A DNA stretch of 64,000 bases from Prado023 sp963700395 (GTDB lineage: Bacteria > Actinomycetota > Actinomycetes > S36-B12 > CAIYMF01). The stretch lies in the NCBI GenBank assembly GCA_963700395.1, contig CAVOXI010000001.1:868001-932000 (forward strand), read 5' to 3'. Of the stretch, positions 18,196-32,531 are shown in pieces. The translations under genes and the position numbers were made by a program. Every line of letters begins with the position of its first letter. The first letter of the stretch is position 1. The notes under the pieces were generated by a model, which saw only the letters and a program-made list of their open reading frames with translations, did no database searches and was not told the DNA's origin.

Positions 18196-19642
18196 TCAGA
18201 CGACCAGCGGTCGCGCGGTGGGCGGGATGGGCACCGGCAGCGTCGTCGAGCCCATCAGGTGGGCGTCCACGGCGGCGGCGGCGGCGCGACCCTCGGCGAT
18301 CGCCCAGACGATCAGCGACTGGCCCCGACCCGCATCCCCGGCCACGAAGACCCCGGGGACGCTGGACGTGTAGTGCTGGTCCCGGCGGATGTTCCCACGC
18401 TCGTCGAGGGCGACGCCGAGCTGCTCGACGAGCGGACCCCGCTCCGGCCCGGTGAAGCCCATGGCCAGGAACACGAGATCCGCCGGGAGCTCCCGCTCGG
18501 AGCCCTCCACCTCGACGAACCGACCGTCGACCATCTCCACGTCGACGAGCAGCAGCGCCCGCAGCCTGCCGGAGGCGTCGGCGCGGAACTCCTTGGTGCT
18601 CACGGAGTAGACCCGCTCCCCGCCCTCCTCGTGCGCGGAGGTCACCCGGTAGACCATCGGGTAGGTCGGCCACGGGGCCGTGTCCGGCCTGGTGGCCGGC
18701 GGCGTCGGCAGGATCTCGAGCTGGGTGATGCTGGCCGCGCCCTGCCTGTGGGCCGTGCCGAGGCAGTCGGCGCCCGTGTCGCCGCCCCCGATGATGACCA
18801 CGTGCTTGCCGCCGGCATGGATCGGCGTCTCGGCCAGCGTCCCCTCGTTCACCTGGTTGGCCAGCGGCAGGTACTCCATCGCCTGGTGCACGCCTGGGAC
18901 CTCGGCTCCGGGGACCGGCAGCCCGCGCGCCGTGGTGGAGCCGATGGTCAGCAGGATCACGTCGTGACGTCGGCGCAGCTCGGCCACCGTCAGGTCGACG
19001 CCGACCTCGACGCCGGTCCGGAACGTGACGCCCTCGGCCTCCATCTGGGCAAGGCGCCGGTCGAGGTGGCGCTTCTCCATCTTGAACTCGGGGATCCCGT
19101 AGCGCAGCAGGCCGCCCATCCGGGCCGCACGCTCGTACACCGACACGGTGTGCCCGGCGCGCGCGAGCTGCTGGGCAGCCGCCAGCCCCGCAGGCCCGGA
19201 GCCGATGACCGCGACCCGCTTGCCGGAGAGCCGCTCGGGGGCGGCAGGGACCACCCATCCGGACTCCCACGCGCGGTCGATGATCGAGACCTCGACCTGC
19301 TTGATGGTCACCGGGTCGGCGTTGATGCCCAGCACGCACGCGGCCTCGCACGGCGCCGGGCACAGCCTCCCGGTGAACTCCGGGAAGTTGTTCGTCGCGT
19401 GCAGGCGCTCGGAGGCCTCGCGCCAGTCGTCGCGCCACACCAGGTCGTTCCACTCCGGGATGAGGTTGCCCAGCGGGCAGCCCTGGTGGCAGAAGGGGAT
19501 GCCGCAGTCCATGCACCGCCCCGCCTGCTTCTCGAGGTGGTCGGCGGGGAAGGGCTCGTACACCTCCTTCCAGTCGCGGATCCGGACGTCGACGGGCCGC
19601 CGGAGGGGCAGCTCACGCGGGGTGGTCAGGAAGCCCTTGGGG

Positions 19643-19650
<8 letters not shown>
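18196..19650 (-). CDS. gltD: Glutamate synthase small subunit (NADPH-GOGAT beta)
   Basis: 484 aa. Transfers electrons from NADPH through FAD to the iron-sulfur centres of GltB. N-terminal Cys clusters CMDCGIPFC and CPAPCEAAC form [4Fe-4S] sites. FAD-binding VIGSGPAGLAAAQ lies near 153-165, and the NADPH-binding IIGGGDTGADC near 295. GTG 19650 starts about the family N terminus (DPKGFLTTPR). The start overlaps the last bases of gltB, so expression is coupled. Confidence 0.96.
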
Positions 19651-24184
<4,534 letters not shown>

Positions 24185-24206
24185 GTCGGCTCCTCAACGT
24201 CATCAC

Positions 24207-24226
24207 CGGCCTGCTCCTGCAGGCCG
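24207..24226 (-). other. Hairpin in the gltB 5' leader
   Basis: CGGCCTG and CAGGCCG pair perfectly (7 bp) around a six-base loop, ending about 22 bases before the gltB ATG. No known riboswitch class is recognised. Confidence 0.35.
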
Positions 24227-24287
24227 CGAGGACGCGGTTGGTGCGGGAGTTGAGGTCGGTGGGACGTCGTTGGCCCACCGGCTGCCA

Positions 24288-24293
24288 AGAATA
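24288..24293 (-). promoter_or_regulatory. gltB promoter -10 box
   Basis: TATTCT on the minus strand, giving a transcript with an untranslated leader of about 97 bases before gltB, long for this window. Confidence 0.45.
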
Positions 24294-24333
24294 GGGCATC
24301 GGCGCAGGTGGTGCTGCGTCGTGGGATCGCGGT

Positions 24334-24339
24334 TAGCCT
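24334..24339 (+). promoter_or_regulatory. Leaderless promoter -10 of the sugar dehydrogenase gene
   Basis: TAGCCT, seven bases before ATG 24347, no SD. Confidence 0.55.
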
Positions 24340-24346
24340 CACGGGC

Positions 24347-25523
24347 ATGGTCCGCCTCCTGGTGCTCGCGCTCGCGATGACGGCTGGGACGGCCCCCATC
24401 CCCGCCGCTGTGATCGTCCCGCCCGCAGAGGACCCGGCGACCACCCTGGCCAGCTCGGCCGGAGCCGTCGCCGTCGAGCGGCTGCCCATCACGGCGGCCG
24501 TGGTCCGGGACTCCGCCGGGGGCACCCGGGGCCCCACCTCGGCGGCCCTGCCCGACGGCCGGATCCTGCTCGGTGGAGGCGCCGACGGGCGCTCCCTGCT
24601 GGTCGTGGATCCGGCGTCGGGCAGCATGCGCGAGGTCGGCAAGGTGATCCGCGCGAAGCAGCGCCGCGACGACGCCAGGTTCGCCCCCACCGACATCGAG
24701 GTCATGTCCACGACGAGCAGACGCGTGCGGCTCTTCGTGTCGTTCCCCGAGTACGTGCGATCCAGGGGCTGCGTTCGCCTGGCGGTCAACCGGGTCGACA
24801 TCTCCCCGGGCGCCGAGCCGAGCATCCTGCGCACTGCGGCGGTGTTCCGCTCCACGCCCTGCGTGCCCCCGGCGAGCATCCAGCACGCCTCCGGGAAGCT
24901 GGTGCGGATCTCCAGCCTCACGGGCCTACGTCACCCTCGGGGACCTCGGGTACCCCCGCATCAACGACCGTCGTGCCCGCGGGCAGCTCGGCTCCGTGCT
25001 GCTGATCGAGAGGGGCAGGAAGGCCGTGCGGATCAGCCAGGGGCACCGCAACGGCCAGGGCCTGACGCTCGATCGCCTGGGTCGGCTGTGGGAGGCCGAG
25101 CACGGTCCCCGCGGCGGGGACGAGCTGAACCTGGTCCGGCGGGGACGGGACTACGGCTGGCCGTTCGTTACCCTGGGCGAGCCCTACGGGACCAACGACT
25201 ACGTGATGCCCCGGCGCACCGGCACCCACACGGGCTACACGCGCCCGAAGTCGGCGTGGGTGCCCAGCGTGGCCACCTCGGAGCTGGTGGCGGTGCCGAG
25301 GTCCTGGACGGGGTGGACCACGTCCGTGGGGGGCGACCTGCTGATGGGCACGCTGAAGGACCAGTCGTTCTGGCGGATCCGGGTCGACCGCGCAGGGCGG
25401 GTGACCCAGCGCGAGCGCCTCGGGGTGGGCCATCGGATCCGCGACGTGGAGGTGCGTGTCGATGGATCCGTGTCCGCGACCACCGACGACGGGACCCTGC
25501 TCATCCTCACCCGCGGCGCCTGA
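24347..25523 (+). CDS. Secreted PQQ-dependent sugar dehydrogenase family protein, frame broken near 24925
   Basis: Six-bladed propeller family of the YliI/soluble glucose dehydrogenase type. A Sec signal peptide is likely (about residues 1-22, no lipobox). The family motif EHGPRGGDELN, then GRDYGWPFVTLGEPYG, lies in the C-terminal half. The frame breaks near 24925 (extra G in ACGGGCC), after which AYVTLGDLGYPRIND resumes; the corrected protein is about 391 aa. It is short for the family and I did not confirm every PQQ ligand, so activity is uncertain. Substrate unknown. Confidence 0.78.
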
Positions 25524-25563
25524 ATCCTCCCCCGGAGTCATCGGTCGCCGGGCTGCCCGGCGC

Positions 25564-25569
25564 TACCCT
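25564..25569 (+). promoter_or_regulatory. Leaderless promoter -10 of the fusion gene
   Basis: TACCCT, six bases before ATG 25576. It overlaps the end of a short palindrome (25547-25561, GCCGGGC/GCCCGGC). Confidence 0.55.
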
Positions 25570-25575
25570 GCTCCG

Positions 25576-28496
25576 ATGAGCACCCCGGAGGAGGCACCGG
25601 TCCTCGACGTCGAGGACGCGCAGCGGATCGCCGCCGACCTGTGGGGCCTTGCCGACCCGCAGGCGCGCGACCTCGGCAGCCATCAGGACCGCAACTTCCT
25701 CATCGCGAGCGGGGCCACGCACGTGGTGCTCAAGGTCGCCAACTGCGCCGTCCCGGAGCTGTCCCTGGACGCCCAGGACGCCGCCATGCTCGCCCTGAGG
25801 GACCTGCCGATCCGCGCACCCCGCCCGCTGGTCTCCCTCGGAGGAGCCCTGCGCGAGGTCGTCGACCTGTCGGGGACCCGGCACAGCGTGCGGATCCTGA
25901 CCTTCGTCCACGGGTCGCCGATGACCGGATCCCGATACTTCGCACCGGTCACGGCACGGCGGTTCGGGGCACTGGCTGGTCGGGTCAGCGCGGCCCTGGC
26001 GGGCTTCTCGCACCCCGGTGCCGAGCTGCCCAACCAGTGGGACGTGCGACGCTCCGCCGAGGTGGTCCACGAGCTGCTGCCCGCCCTCGACGGTGCCCTC
26101 GCCGGGCGGGTCGAGCACCTCTCGGCAGCGTCCCAGCGCGCCCTGGACGCAGTTGCGCCCGACCTGCCGATGCAGGTCATCCACGCGGACATCACCGACT
26201 TCAACGTCGTCGCAGATCCGGGCCCGGACGCCCGCCCGGTGCCGGCCGGCATCATCGACTTCGGCGACCTCATGCGCACGTGGCGGGCAGCAGAGGTCGC
26301 AGTCACCATCTGCGCGCTGCTCGTCAAGGACCGGCTGTCGCCCCTTCGCGTGGCAGAGGACGTCCTCGCCGGGTTCCTCACCGAGCAGCCGCTGACCCCT
26401 GTCGAGGTGGCCGCGGTCTGGCCCATGGTGGCGGCCCGCGCCTGCGCCGGACTGGTCAGCACCGCCCACCAGCTGGGCAGCGAGCCGGGCAACCCGTACC
26501 TGCACGCCAACCTCGCTGTCGACCGCGCGGTGTTCGAGGTGGTGGCGGACCTGCCCCTGGAGCTCGGCTCGCTGGCGATGCTCCGCGCCGCCGGGATGCT
26601 GCCCTCCCCCGGCCCCGCACCCTCGGCCCATGCCCCCCTGATCTCGGACCTCGGCCCAGTCAGCCTCATCGACCTGTCGACCACCTCCCCCCTTCTCGAC
26701 GAGGCCGCCTGGTCGGATCCGGCCCGTGTGCGGGCGGCGGTCGGGGGTGCGGTCGGCGGCCCCGGGGATCCCTGCACCGGCGTCATCCCCTACGGTCAGG
26801 CCCACCTGCATCGCAGCCGCGCCAACAGCCTCGGGGAGCCGGCCACGGTCCACGTCGGGGTCGATGTCCTGCTCCCCCGGGGCACGCAGGTGCTCGCGCC
26901 CTGGGCGGGGACGCTGACCCCGGGCGACCCCCGGGAGACTCGCCTCGTCGGCGAGGACGGCTGGGACCTGGTGCTCTGCGGGGCCGAGCCGCTGGGCAGT
27001 CCGGGCGCGCAGGTGTCGGCCGGCGCCCCGCTCGCGACGGTGACCGACTCAACTGACCCAGCCCTCCCCGACCATGTGCATGTCCAGGTTGCGGCGACCG
27101 GGGTCGGCAGGTCACCGACCCATGTACCGGCATCACAGGCGCAGCTGTGGGCACACCTCTGCCCTGATCCCAGCCCGCTCCTCGGGCTCCCCCTGCGGAC
27201 CCGGCACCGGGATCCCGGGAGCTGCTGCGTCGTCGGGAGTCGGCCCTGGCGTCGGTGCAGAAGCACTACTGGGCCGATCCGCCGCAGTTCGAGCGCGGCT
27301 GGAGGCACCACCTCGTCGACGTGTCCGGTCGCGTGTACCTCGACGGGATCAACAACGTCGCGGTGCTGGGCCACAGCCACCCGGCTGTCGCAGGGGCCGT
27401 CAACCGGGCTCTGCGCACCCTGAACACGAACTCCCGGTTCCACTACGCAGCGCACGTGGAGTTCGCGGAGATGCTGCTCGGGACGATGCCGGCCGGCCTG
27501 GACCGGGTGTTCCTGCTCTCCAGCGGGTCCGAGGCGGTGGACCTCGCGCTGAGGCTGGCCCGCATCCACACGGGAGCACGCGACACGATCGCGCTGCGCA
27601 CGGCCTACCACGGCTGGACCACGGCCTCCGATGAGGTGTCCAGCGCGCTGATGGACAACCCGGGGGCCCTCGGGACCCGACCCGACTGGATCCATCTCGC
27701 CGAGCCGCCCAACCCCTACCGCGGCCCGTTCACGGGTCCGGATGCCGGCACGCGATACGCCGATGACGTCCGCCGGATCCTGGGCGAGCTCGCCAGGATG
27801 GGCCGCCGGCCGGCCGCCTTCATCTGCGAGACGCTCAACGGCAACGCGGGCGGGATCGAGCTGCCGGAGGACTACCTGGAGCAGGTCTACGCCGACGTCC
27901 GCTCGGCCGGGGGCGTGGTGATCGCCGACGAGGTCCAGGTGGGGTACGGCCGGCTGGGGTCCCACTTCTGGGGCTTCCAGATGCACGGGGTGGTCCCCGA
28001 CATCGTCTGCCTGGCGAAGGCGACCGGGAACGGCTATCCGGTGTCGGCGGTGGTCTGCCGCCGCGACATCGCCGAGTCCTTCGCTGTGGAGGGCTCGCTG
28101 TTCGCCTCGATGGGCGGCACGCCGGCCGGGGCCGCTGCCGCGATCGCCACGCTGCGCACCTTGCGCGACGAGGACCTGATGGGCAATGCCCACCTGATGG
28201 GCGCCCGGCTACGGGCCGGCCTGCTGTCCCTGGTCGACAGGTACCCGATGGCCGGCGCCGTGCACGGACGCGGGCTCTACCTGGGCCTCGAGCTCGTCAC
28301 CGACCGGGGATCGCGGGCTCCGGCCACCCTGGCCACCGACGCGCTCTGCGAGCGGCTGCTGACGTTGGGCGTCGTCATGGCCGCCACCGGCGATGACATG
28401 AACGTGCTGAAGATCAAGCCCCCGCTGTGCATCGACGCCGATGGCGTGGACTTCCTGCTCGAGGCGCTGGAGGTGGCGTTCGCCGACGGCTGGTGA
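25576..28496 (+). CDS. Three-domain fusion: APH-type kinase, M23-like domain, class III PLP phospho-lyase/aminotransferase; frame broken near 27217
   Basis: About 973 aa after correction. Residues 20-330 are an APH/homoserine-kinase-like kinase with HADITDFN (203-210) and metal-binding IDFGD (227-231). Residues about 400-530 are an M23-like domain with both metal motifs, HVGVD (426-430) and HVH (500-502). From about 545 is a class III aminotransferase fold with the PLP Lys in CLAKATGNGYP and the DMNVLKIKPPL motif of the ethanolamine-phosphate/phosphohydroxylysine phospho-lyase group. A kinase and a matching phospho-lyase would phosphorylate an amino alcohol and then remove phosphate and ammonia; this is inference. 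One missing C in GATCCCGGGAG explains the break. No signal peptide. Confidence 0.8.
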
Positions 28497-28529
28497 GCCC
28501 GCCGGCTTGCTGTCCCCCGGAACGCACGA

Positions 28530-28573
28530 ATCTCCGCGAGCTCGAGATGGTCGTGCCTCGAGCTCGCGGAGAT
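28530..28573. terminator. Perfect 17-bp inverted repeat between convergent genes
   Basis: Arms 28530-28546 and 28557-28573 are exact reverse complements around a ten-base spacer. The repeat lies between the end of the fusion gene and the convergent membrane protein gene, so a bidirectional terminator is likely. It has no T tract, as is common in high-GC genomes. Confidence 0.65.
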
Positions 28574-28595
28574 CCGGCGTGCGGGATGTTGACGG

Positions 28596-29042
28596 TCAGG
28601 CGATCGCGGGGGCCTGCTCCACAGCGGCGCGCTTGGTGCGCTTGTCCAGGGAGGCGATGCCGGCACCGATGAGCAGCATCAGCAGGCCGACGCCCATCGC
28701 GAACCCGGCGACGCCGAAGGCCACGACCGAGGTGAACAGCGAGGCGCGCAGGAACGAGGCGCTCTGCGCGGTGGCGCGCAGCGGGTCCTCACGGTCGAGC
28801 TCGGCGTAGGTCTTGCCGCCGGTCGCCTCGAGGGCGTGAACCGCGATGATGTCGGCCATGCAGTAGGCCTCGAGCGGGCCGTTGACATCCTGGCCGGCCT
28901 GGCAGCTGGCGTCGTCGGTCACGGTGATCCTCTCCGCGGCCAGCGAGTCCGACACGGTGTACCAGGTGCCGGCACCCGCGACGAGCATGATCACGCCCGC
29001 GACGTAGAGCAGGATTGCGACGACCTTGGGGGTCTTGGACAT
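28596..29042 (-). CDS. Two-span membrane protein of unknown function
   Basis: 148 aa. A transmembrane segment near residues 8-28 (VVAILLYVAGVIMLVAGAGTWY), an external part with two Cys, and a second hydrophobic segment near 108-132. Similar actinobacterial proteins are often labelled aromatic ring-opening dioxygenase LigA, a name the sequence does not support. The frame extends upstream of ATG 29042, but only from there does it begin a plausible membrane protein. SD is weak (AGAGG). Downstream of lgt, on the same strand, separated by a hairpin. Confidence 0.65.
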   Translation of the reverse strand: MSKTPKVVAILLYVAGVIMLVAGAGTWYTVSDSLAAERITVTDDASCQAGQDVNGPLEAYCMADIIAVHALEATGGKTYAELDREDPLRATAQSASFLRASLFTSVVAFGVAGFAMGVGLLMLLIGAGIASLDKRTKRAAVEQAPAIA

Positions 29043-29160
29043 GGGGAGCCTCTTTCGATTCGATGGGTGGTGTTCCCTTGCACAATCAACTATGTGGCAC
29101 GCGGAACCCGGCGAGGTGGATTGAACGGCCAACAATCGCGCGCCGAACGTCCCTACTTTC

Positions 29161-29179
29161 AGGGGACTAAGGGTCCCCT
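29161..29179 (-). terminator. Hairpin at the end of lgt
   Basis: AGGGGAC and GTCCCCT pair perfectly (7 bp) with a five-base loop, touching the lgt stop codon. No T tract. Likely terminates the dsbA-like/lgt transcript before the next gene. Confidence 0.5.
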
Positions 29180-30054
29180 CACTCCGCGTCCGCGACCGCC
29201 CCTTGACCTGCCCTGATACCCCGGAGGGCATCCGGGTCCTCGCGGCCGGGTCGCATCCTGGCGCTCACGACGAAGTAGATGACAGCCCCCACCCCGACCA
29301 CCACGGACGTGAAGACGTTGACCCGGATGCCACCCACATGCGTGGCTGGATCGATGCGCAGCAACTCCATGCCCAAGCGGCCCACGCAGTACGCGGCGAC
29401 GTACAGGGCGAACGCACGGCCGTGACCGAGGGTCCACCGCCGGTCCGCCCAGGTCACCAGCCCGGCGACGCCGACGAGCCAGAGGGCCTCGTAGAGGAAC
29501 GTCGGATGGAAGGTCGGGAACTGCTCGTATCCCGACGGTCGGTGCACCGGGTCGATCTCCAGTCCCCACGGCAGGTCCGTGGGCCTGCCGAAGAGCTCCT
29601 GGTTGAACCAGTTCCCGAGCCGCCCGATCGCCTGGGCCAGCGCCACCCCCACGGCCACGGAATCGCCGAACGGTGGCAGTGGGACCCCGTTGCGGCGGCA
29701 GCCGATCCACGCACCGACCGCGCCGAGGGCGATCGCCCCCCAGATCCCGAGGCCGCCCCGCCAGATGGCGATGGCACCGACCAGCCCCGATCCGCCCGCC
29801 CCGAAGTACGTGGACCAGTCCGTGATGACGTGGTAGAGCCGCCCCCCGATGATGCCGAAGGGCACGGCCCACACGGCGACGTCATAGACGAACCCCTGGC
29901 TCCCACCGCGCGCGACCCAGCGCCGGTCCCCCACCCACATGGCGACGAAGATGCCCACCAGGATGGACAGCGCGTACGCCCGCAGGGGGAACGGGCCAAG
30001 GTGCCAGACCGACTGGTCGGGGCTTGGGATCGAGGTTGCCAGGGCGCCGATCAC
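29179..30054 (-). CDS. lgt: Prolipoprotein diacylglyceryl transferase
   Basis: Adds diacylglycerol to the lipobox Cys of prolipoproteins, in the inner membrane. 291 aa with about seven membrane segments and the Lgt signature GRLGNWFNQELFG near 144-156; the HGGLxIWG-type loop is RGGLGIWGA near 101. GTG 30054 overlaps the stop of the DsbA-like gene. Its neighbourhood near trpA is the usual actinobacterial one. The partner enzyme lspA is also in the window (61.1 kb). Confidence 0.95.
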   Translation of the reverse strand: MIGALATSIPSPDQSVWHLGPFPLRAYALSILVGIFVAMWVGDRRWVARGGSQGFVYDVAVWAVPFGIIGGRLYHVITDWSTYFGAGGSGLVGAIAIWRGGLGIWGAIALGAVGAWIGCRRNGVPLPPFGDSVAVGVALAQAIGRLGNWFNQELFGRPTDLPWGLEIDPVHRPSGYEQFPTFHPTFLYEALWLVGVAGLVTWADRRWTLGHGRAFALYVAAYCVGRLGMELLRIDPATHVGGIRVNVFTSVVVGVGAVIYFVVSARMRPGREDPDALRGIRAGQGAVADAE

Positions 30055-30905
30055 TTGGCCGTCGCGGCGTCGATCTTCTGCGTGAGGCTCTCGATGTCAG
30101 CCAGGGCGGCCGAGTCCAGCTCGACGCCGTTGAGGTAGGCGGTCGGGGTGCCGCCGACGCCCGCATCGACGAAGGCCTGGTTGCTGTTGGCCGACCACGC
30201 GAGGTAGGTGCCGTCCTGGACGCACTTGGTGTACGTGGCCAGGTCCGCTGACGGGATCCCGACGGTCGTCCCGAGGTCGATCAGCTGCTGGTCGGAGTAG
30301 CCGACGCCCTCGTCGGCAGGCTGGATGTCGAAGACGGCCGAGTGGAACTCCCCGGCCTTGCCGGCATCGATCGCACAGCCCCAGGCGCTGGTAGCCCGGG
30401 CGGAGGAGTTCGGGTTGCCGTTGGCCTCGTTGTCCGCCGCGAGGCTCACATCCAGGAAGGTGGCCGGCCGGTAGAGCAGCTTGACCTTGCCCTCGTCGGC
30501 CAGCGCCTGGATCTGGTCACCGGAGGCTGCCTCGACCTGCTTGCACGCCGGGCACTGGAAGTCCTCCCAGATCTCGAGCGTGGGGAGCTTCGCCTCATCC
30601 GCCGAGGTCCATCCGGCGCCGTACGGGACGCCGTAGTTGTCCCCCACGCCGGTGGGACGCGCAGCGCTCGGGTCGGCCGTCGGGGCGGAGGTTGCGGTGC
30701 TGGTCGAGCCGTCGTCACGCCCGGCGAGGAATCCGACGGCCAGCAGGCCGCCCACGACGAGCAGGACGACCAGTCCGCCCACGATGCGGATCACGCGCTC
30801 GCGGCGGTGCTCGGCGGCCTCCGACTCGGCGCGGGCCTGCTCGGCCAGCTGCTTGGGCGTCAGGCCGGGCTGCTTGGACGCGGCCGGATTCTTCTCGGGT
30901 GCCAT
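30051..30905 (-). CDS. DsbA-like thioredoxin-fold oxidoreductase, membrane anchored
   Basis: 284 aa. A charged N terminus is followed by one membrane segment (about 40-64), a Ser/Thr/Pro linker and an extracellular DsbA-type domain. The redox motif CPAC lies in WEDFQCPACKQVE near 118-121 and the cis-Pro loop is VGGTPTAYLNG near 253. It should oxidise or shuffle disulfides in secreted proteins. ATG 30905 is used because GGAGG is five bases upstream. A VKOR gene is divergent next door, the usual electron partner for such proteins. Confidence 0.88.
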   Translation of the reverse strand: MAPEKNPAASKQPGLTPKQLAEQARAESEAAEHRRERVIRIVGGLVVLLVVGGLLAVGFLAGRDDGSTSTATSAPTADPSAARPTGVGDNYGVPYGAGWTSADEAKLPTLEIWEDFQCPACKQVEAASGDQIQALADEGKVKLLYRPATFLDVSLAADNEANGNPNSSARATSAWGCAIDAGKAGEFHSAVFDIQPADEGVGYSDQQLIDLGTTVGIPSADLATYTKCVQDGTYLAWSANSNQAFVDAGVGGTPTAYLNGVELDSAALADIESLTQKIDAATAK

Positions 30906-30929
30906 CACTACCTCCGTCAGTTCGGCGCA

Positions 30930-30935
30930 AGATTA
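30930..30935 (-). promoter_or_regulatory. dsbA-like/lgt promoter -10 box
   Basis: TAATCT on the minus strand, start near 30923, leaving a short leader with a GGAGG SD. Confidence 0.45.
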
Positions 30936-31003
30936 CCCGAAATGCCGGGCCCCGCAGCCTCGTGGTGTCGTGGCGAACGCCGAGCGGCCCACCCGCCCTG
31001 AAC

Positions 31004-31009
31004 TACGAT
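31004..31009 (+). promoter_or_regulatory. VKOR gene promoter -10 box
   Basis: TACGAT on the plus strand, about 58 bases before ATG 31068. Confidence 0.35.
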
Positions 31010-31067
31010 CAGGCTGGTGCGGCGCCGACCGGCGGGCACCAGACCACGACGACAGGCAGGACTCGCG

Positions 31068-31697
31068 ATGGGCAACGTCTCCACCGAGGTCGCCGACCCG
31101 CCCCCGCACCCCGTCCCCACGGCCCGTGACCGCTACCACGTCGGGGCGTTCATCGAGATGCTGCTGGCGAGCATCGTCGGTCTCGTCGCCTCCCTGGTGC
31201 TGTCCATCGACGCGATCGCCTGGCCAAGGACCCGCTTGCCGACCTGTCGTGCAACATCTCGTCCACGATCTCCTGCGCCACGGTCGGGCTGACCTGGCAG
31301 GCCAACCTCCTGGGCTTCCCGAACGCGTTCCTCGGCCTGATCGCCGAGCCCGTGGTCATCACCATCGCCGTGGCGGCGCTCGGCGGCGTGCGGTTCCCGC
31401 GCTGGTTCATGCTCGCGCGCGCAGGTCGTGTACTCGATCGGGCTGGCCTTCGCGTACTGGTTGTTCTACCAGGCCTACTTCGTCATCGGCGCCATGTGCC
31501 CCTGGTGCATGCTGATCACGATCACCACCACGCTGGTCTTCGCCTCGATGACCCGGGTGAACATCCTCGAGGGCCATCTGGGCGCCGGCACGAGGCGCAC
31601 GGCTCGAGCGGCCCCTGCGCCTCGGCCTCGACGCCGCGCCGGGGTCGTGATCGTGCTGGCCGTCCTTGCCGCGATGGTGCTCTACAAGTACCTCTGA
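31068..31697 (+). CDS. Vitamin K epoxide reductase family protein, two frame breaks
   Basis: Quinone-linked membrane enzyme that re-oxidises DsbA-like proteins. Segments seen across three frames: MGNVSTEVADPPP and a first membrane helix, then LAKDPLADLSCNISSTISC with the loop Cys pair, then FPNAFLGLIAEPVV, and finally YQAYFVIGAMCPWCML with the CxxC active site. The frame breaks near 31212 (one C missing) and near 31425 (in a GC repeat). The corrected length is about 209 aa. It faces the DsbA-like gene head to head. Sequence errors are likelier than decay because every VKOR block is present. Confidence 0.82.
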
Positions 31698-31712
31698 CCG
31701 GCCAGATGGGGC

Positions 31713-32531
31713 CTACGCCCGCCGGCCCACCCTGACCGGGCGGCGCACCCCGGCCGCGAGCTCGCCTGCAAGCTCCCGGACCGCTGCCACAGCGGCCTCG
31801 TGGTCAGGTGCGGCGAGGATCCGGGCGATGAACGCCGACCCGACGATCACGCCATCGGCATAGGACGCCACCTCGGCGGCCTGCTCCCCGTTGGACACTC
31901 CCAGGCCGACCGCCACCGGCAGGTCCGTGAGGGCCCGCACGCGGGCCACCAGCTCGCGGGCACCCGATCCGACGCTCGCCCTGGCCCCCGTGACGCCCAT
32001 CGTCGAGGCGGCGTAGATGAAGCCGTTGGTGATGCCCGCGACTGCGCTGATCCGCTCGGCGCTGCTCGAGGGAGCCACCAGGAAGACGCGGTCAAGCCCG
32101 GCGGCCGCAGTCGCCGCGAGCCACTCGCCGGCCTCCTCGGGGGTGAGGTCCGGGGTGATCACGCCCACCCCACCGGCGGCCCTGAGCCGGTCGGCGAAGG
32201 CACCCACCCCGATCCGCTCGATGGGGTTCCAGTACGACATCACGAGGGTGGGGGCGCCGGTCGCAGCGACAGCGGCCACCGTGTCGAGGACGTGCGCGAC
32301 GTTCGATCCGGCGACCAGGGACTGGTGGACGGCCGCCTGGATCGTGGGACCGTCCATCAACGGGTCGGAGTAGGGCAGCCCCACCTCGACGATGTCGACC
32401 CCGGCGTCGACCATGGCCGTGGCCAGGGCAACCCCCTGCTCCTGGGTGGGGAAGCCGCTGGGGAGGTAGCCGATCAGCGCGGCACGGCCCTCGGACCGAG
32501 CCCGGGCGAATGCCTCGTGCAGGGCGCTCAC
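31713..32531 (-). CDS. trpA: Tryptophan synthase alpha chain
   Basis: Cleaves indole-3-glycerol phosphate to indole, passed to TrpB. 272 aa. Catalytic Glu and Asp are in VEVGLPYSDPLMDGP (about 48-62), and the phosphate-binding region is near VGLGVSNGEQ. GTG 32531 overlaps the trpB stop. It ends 15 bases from the convergent VKOR gene. Confidence 0.96.
   Translation of the reverse strand: MSALHEAFARARSEGRAALIGYLPSGFPTQEQGVALATAMVDAGVDIVEVGLPYSDPLMDGPTIQAAVHQSLVAGSNVAHVLDTVAAVAATGAPTLVMSYWNPIERIGVGAFADRLRAAGGVGVITPDLTPEEAGEWLAATAAAGLDRVFLVAPSSSAERISAVAGITNGFIYAASTMGVTGARASVGSGARELVARVRALTDLPVAVGLGVSNGEQAAEVASYADGVIVGSAFIARILAAPDHEAAVAAVRELAGELAAGVRRPVRVGRRA

Noticed and set aside
24185..24346. 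Riboswitch in the gltB leader
   Set aside because: Only a small hairpin is visible; no match to a known glutamine or other riboswitch core was recognised.
28596..29042. Aromatic ring-opening dioxygenase
   Set aside because: The common database label is not supported; the protein is a small two-span membrane protein with no dioxygenase motifs.
29161..29179. Palindrome resembling a DosR/DevR box (GGGACT..GTCCC)
   Set aside because: The spacer is five bases rather than four, and the hairpin touches the lgt stop codon, so a terminator explains it better.
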